The position numbers were made by a program, and so were the translations under genes. Below the pieces are notes generated by a model. That model saw only the letters and a list, made by a program, of their open reading frames with translations. It was not told where the DNA came from and made no database searches. 64,000 nucleotides of DNA from Scolanthus callimorphus (Eukaryota; Cnidaria; Anthozoa; Actiniaria; Edwardsiidae): contig CM066913.1 in NCBI GenBank assembly GCA_033964015.1, positions 35,725,577-35,789,576 on the forward strand, read 5' to 3'. Shown here piece after piece: positions 38,375 to 64,000 of this stretch (the stretch's first letter is position 1; each line of letters starts with the position of its first letter).

Positions 38375-39243
38375 CCCGGCGTAATCAATCGAACAAATCC
38401 GAACAAAAAATCAATCGAACGCAATCGAACACCAATCGTTCGATTTGTTCGGCACTCGAACAAAATCGAACGCGAGCTTTGCTGTGAGTTCGATTTTCGA
38501 ACAAAATCGAACACCAACCAATCGAACAGATTGGATTGTTCGATTTTGTTCGGTAATTATGAATAATGTGTGACAGGATTTCCCGGAGAAAGACGGGGAC
38601 TCCAAACCTTTGGGGAGGGGATATTTTTGGTTCATGTAATTTTTAGGGCCCTCTGGTACATTTGGGGGGTAAAAAAGAAACATGTTTTACCACATTGTAA
38701 CCTGCGAGCATGAGTGCTTTCTTCTGTCCAGTCTTTTAAAATTTTACAAAGTTAGTCACGTGTCACACATTCGCGTAGTTGTTTTGGCCGGGGGCGAGAT
38801 AACAAATGAAAACGCACGACAGCAAAACCGCGAGCGCTAGCAACAAAACGAAAGAGCGAGTTACCGATGAAAAGCCTCTGCTAGTTAGGGTAGCATATTT
38901 TGGAGTGAAACATTTGATGTATTGTCTCAGCACATAATCTTTTACAGGCTATTGTAGCTTCAAACGTCTAGTAGCTCAGGTCTTTTAAAAATTCTGCACT
39001 ATATTCGGATTTGTAGGTACCTTTTTGGAGTCAAAATTAGATAAAACCACTCCCAATTTGGTACCTTTAGGGAGAAAAATCTAAGTATGTTTAAAGTTCG
39101 ATTTCCGAACGTTCGATTTTGTTCGATTGTGAAGATTTTGCTGTGAGTTCGATTGTGTTCGATTGCCGAACAAGTCGAAAATCAATCGAACGATTGGCAT
39201 TCGATTGAGTTCGATTACCGAACGTTCGATTGATTACGCCGGG
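38375..39243. mobile_element. Inverted-repeat element with 6-bp target duplication CGAATT
   Basis: Ends cccggcgtaatcaatcgaac / gttcgattgattacgccggg. Direct CGAATT at 38369-38374 and 39244-39249. Sub-terminal regions are dense in 'tcgaac' repeats on both sides. Confidence 0.88.
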
Positions 39244-40137
39244 CGAATTACGAGCACCTCGTACACTGGTACAAAAAATACAGCTTTATTAAGTGCCCGC
39301 AGTAGCCAGTGCCTGATTTGGTATTTTTATGGTACAATTTAGACAATTTCCAAGACCCGCACCTTTTTACCCGCACCTTTTACCCGCACCCGCACTTTTT
39401 TACCCGCACCCGCACCTTTTACTCGCGACTCGCGACCCGCGACCATTAGGCAGACTCCTCCAAAACGAAACTCGATATCAACAAAATGAGACGCGGTTTT
39501 GTAAACAATTATGTGCTGATTGACATGAAGCAGTTAGCATAAATTTTCGGCCAGTGGTTCCTGACCTAAAACTCCCGCGAAGAAACCACACTGTTTATGT
39601 CTTTTTCCTCGAATTTCTTTCTCTAAATAAAAAGAATCTATTTATTAAAAACTCGGTTACAAACTACAATCTTTTAGCTTTACTTTGATATATAACATGT
39701 AGGAATCCTCCAAAAAGCGCGCGCGTGACGATTTTTCTGCGTGAGGTACCCCTGAAGGTGTACCGTATCCTTAATGAATTCTACAGCTTTTCCTATTGAA
39801 AATATCAAACACATATAGCACGGGCGATAAGATAAATTGGTATAAATTCACGAGTGCATATAGAGCCGATTTCAAGTCCGACTGTAGTGAACCAAACGTA
39901 CAGTAAGCTTAAAATTCTGAACAAAACGTATAGGACTATTCCTGTGATCGGCGTCTTCTCCATTCCTCTCATTTATGTGAAGTAAAATTGGCATTAGCTA
40001 CTGAGGAAGAACAAATGCATGGGGGATGGGTTAATCGCCATTAGGGGTCATCTTTTAATTGACCCGTAATCGCTAGAAAAAGACATGAAACTAACTTTCA
40101 AGAACTCAGTTATAGAACAAGACCAGAGGCAAAAGCG

Positions 40138-61436
<21,299 letters not shown>

Positions 61437-61483
61437 GTAAATAAGCCAGGTTTTCCCTTGGTACCAGATCAAGGATCCAAGGG

Positions 61484-64000
61484 CTAACCATGGTACCATA
61501 CCACGATATCACAGGGTTAACCATGGTACCATACCACGGTATCACAGGGTTAACCATGGTACAATACCATGGTGTCGCAGGGTGAACCATGGTACAATAC
61601 CACGGTATCACAGGGTTAACCATGGTACAATACCACGGTATCACAGGGTTAACCATGGTACCATACCACGGTATCACAGGGTTAACCATGGTACAATACC
61701 ACGGTATCGCAGGGTTAACCATGGTACAATACCACGGTATCACAGGGTTAACCATGGTACCATACCACGGTATCACAGGGTTAACCACGATAAAATACCA
61801 CGGTATCACAGGGTTAACCATGGTACCATACCACGGTATCACAGGGTTAACCACGATAAAATACCACGGTATCACAGGGTTAACCATGGTACAATACCAC
61901 GGTATCACAGGGTTAACCATGGTACAATACCACGGTATCACAGGGTTAACCATGGTACCATACCACGGTATCACAGGGTTAACCATGGTACAATACCACG
62001 GTATCACAGGGTTAACCATGGTACAATACCACGGTATCACAGGGTTAACCACGATAAAATACCACGGTATCACAGGGTTAACCATGGTACCATACCACGG
62101 TATCACAGGGTTAACCATGGTACAATACCACAGTATCACAGGGTTAACCACGATAAAATACCACGGTATCACAGGGTTAACCATGGTACAATACCACGGT
62201 ATCGCAGGGTTAACCATGGTACAATACCACGATATCACAGGGTTAACCATGGTACTATACCATGGTGTCGCAGGGTGAACCATGGTACAATACCGCCATG
62301 CCCAGGGTTAACCATGGTACAATACCACCATGCCCCAGGGTTAACCATGGTACAATACCACCATGCCCCAGGGTTAACCATGGTACAATACCACGGTGTC
62401 GCAGGGTTAACCATGGTACAATACCACGGTGTCCCAGAGTTGACCATGGTACAATACCACGGTGTCCCAGGGTTAACCATGGTACCATAGCACCATGCCC
62501 CAGGGTTAACCATGGTACAATACCACCATGTCCCAGGGCTAACCATGGTACAATACCACCATGTCCCAGGGTTAACCATGGTACCATACCACCATGTCCC
62601 AGGGTTAACCATGGTACAATACCACCATGTCCCAGGGTTAACCACGGTACAATACCACCATGTCCCAGGGTTAACCATGGTACAATACCACCATGTCCCA
62701 GGGTTAACCATGGTACCATACCACCATGTCCCAGGGTTAACCATGGTACAATACCACCATGTCCCAGGGTTAACCATGGTACCATACCACGGTGTCACAG
62801 GGGGAACCATGGTACAATACCACGGTGTCCCAGGGTTAACCATGGTACAATACCACGGTGTCGCAGGGGGAACCATGGTACAATACCACGGTGTCCCAGG
62901 GTTAACCATGGTACAATGGCACCATGTCCCAGAGTTAACCATGGTACAATACCACCATGTCCCAGGGTTAACCATGGTACCATACCACGGTGTCGCAGAG
63001 TTGACCATGGTACCATACCACGATATCACAGGGTTAACCATGGTACAATACCACGGTATCACAGGGTTAACCATGGTACAATACCACGGTATCACAGGGT
63101 TAACCATGGTACAATACCACGGTATCACAGGGTTAACCATGGTACAATACCACGGTGTCGCAGAGTTGACCATGGTACAATACCATGGTGTCCCACGGTG
63201 TCCCAGGGTTATCCATGGTACAATACCACCATGCCCCAGAGTTAACAATGGTACCATACCACCATGCCCCAGGGTTAACCATGGTACCATACCACGGTGT
63301 CGCAGGGTGAACCATGGTCAGCACCACGGTGTCCCAGGGTTAACCATGGTACAATACCATGGTGTCCCAGGGTTAACCATGGTACAATACCACGGTGTCC
63401 CAGAGTTAACCATGGTACAATACCATGGTGTCCCACAGTGTCCCAGGGTTATCCATGGTACCATACCACCATGCCCCAGGGTTAACCATGGTACAATACC
63501 AACATGTCCCAGGGTTAACCATGGTACAATACCACCATGTCCCAGGGTTAACCATGGTACAATACCACCATGTCCCAGGGTTAACCATGGTACCATACCA
63601 CCATGTCCCAGGGTTAACCATGGTACAATACCAACATGTCCCAGGGTTAACCATGGTACCATACCACCATGCCCCAGGGTTAACCATGGTACAATACCAC
63701 GGTGTCGCAGGGTTAACCATGGTACAATACCACCATGTCCCAGGGTTAACCATGGTACAATACCACGGTGTCCCAGGGTTAACCATGGTACAATACCACG
63801 GTGTCCCAGGGTTAACCATGGTACAATACCACCATGTCCCAGGGTTAACCATGGTACCATACCACCATGTCCCAGGGTTAACCATGGTACAATACCACGG
63901 TGTCCCAGGGTTAACCATAGTACAATACCACGGTGTCCCAGAGTTGACCATGGTACAATGTCCCAGGGTTAACCATGGTACAATACCCCATGTCCCAGGG
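61484..64000. repeat. 33-bp minisatellite in HAL intron 20
   Basis: More than 75 copies of ttaaccatggtacaatacca plus 13 variable bases (cggtatcacaggg, ccatgtcccaggg, cggtgtcgcaggg). It begins ~47 nt after the exon 20 donor and runs off the window. Because 33 is a multiple of 3, several frames stay open on both strands. These are artefacts. Confidence 0.98.

Larger units (their letters stand above)
33867..40137. promoter_or_regulatory. Divergent intergenic region between UROC1 and HAL
   Basis: 6.3 kb between the two start codons must contain both promoters. No TATA box or binding site can be assigned with confidence. It holds three inverted-repeat elements (34594-36040, 36766-37519, 38375-39243). 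Open frames near 36447-36886 encode a Lys/Glu-rich stretch without recognised family and are not called as a gene. Confidence 0.6.

Overview
The window is animal nuclear DNA: introns with GT..AG borders, low gene density, and many short inverted-repeat transposons, SINE-like repeats, minisatellites and one BEL/Pao retrotransposon. The repeat style would fit an anthozoan cnidarian, but the sequence alone does not prove the lineage.

Two long multi-exon genes fill most of the window, arranged head to head. On the minus strand, UROC1 (urocanate hydratase) runs leftward from its ATG at 33866 through 18 recognisable exons to 180. Its last ~140 codons lie beyond the left edge. On the plus strand, HAL (histidine ammonia-lyase) runs from its ATG at 40138 through about 20 exons to 61436, and its C-terminal part lies beyond the right edge. 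HAL deaminates histidine to urocanate, and UROC1 hydrates urocanate to imidazolonepropionate. The locus is therefore a divergent pair for steps 1 and 2 of histidine breakdown, separated by a 6.3 kb intergenic region full of foldback elements. Exon phases agree throughout UROC1 (1608 nt = 536 codons in the window) and throughout HAL, except for two problems: a weak second exon, and a 1-nt deficit in the exon at 61303-61436.

UROC1 intron 9 (8138-23443) is 15.3 kb. It holds a complete BEL/Pao element (8378-15646, minus strand) with 387-bp LTRs that I read as identical, yet with a damaged gag region (nonsense codon, MITE insertion, a foldback with a 15-bp minisatellite, and a zinc-knuckle segment on the wrong strand). 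It also holds a plus-strand, apparently intronless multipass membrane protein gene (17133-19636), split by a one-base shift in an A8 run.

The most unusual feature is a set of minisatellites at exon borders in both genes. A 53-bp unit repeated ~17 times carries the end of UROC1 exon 10 plus its 5' splice site. A 71-bp unit repeated 8 times carries the 3' splice site plus the start of HAL exon 17. Degenerate copies surround the HAL active-site exon, and other arrays abut further splice sites. A 33-bp array longer than 2.5 kb fills HAL intron 20 to the window end.
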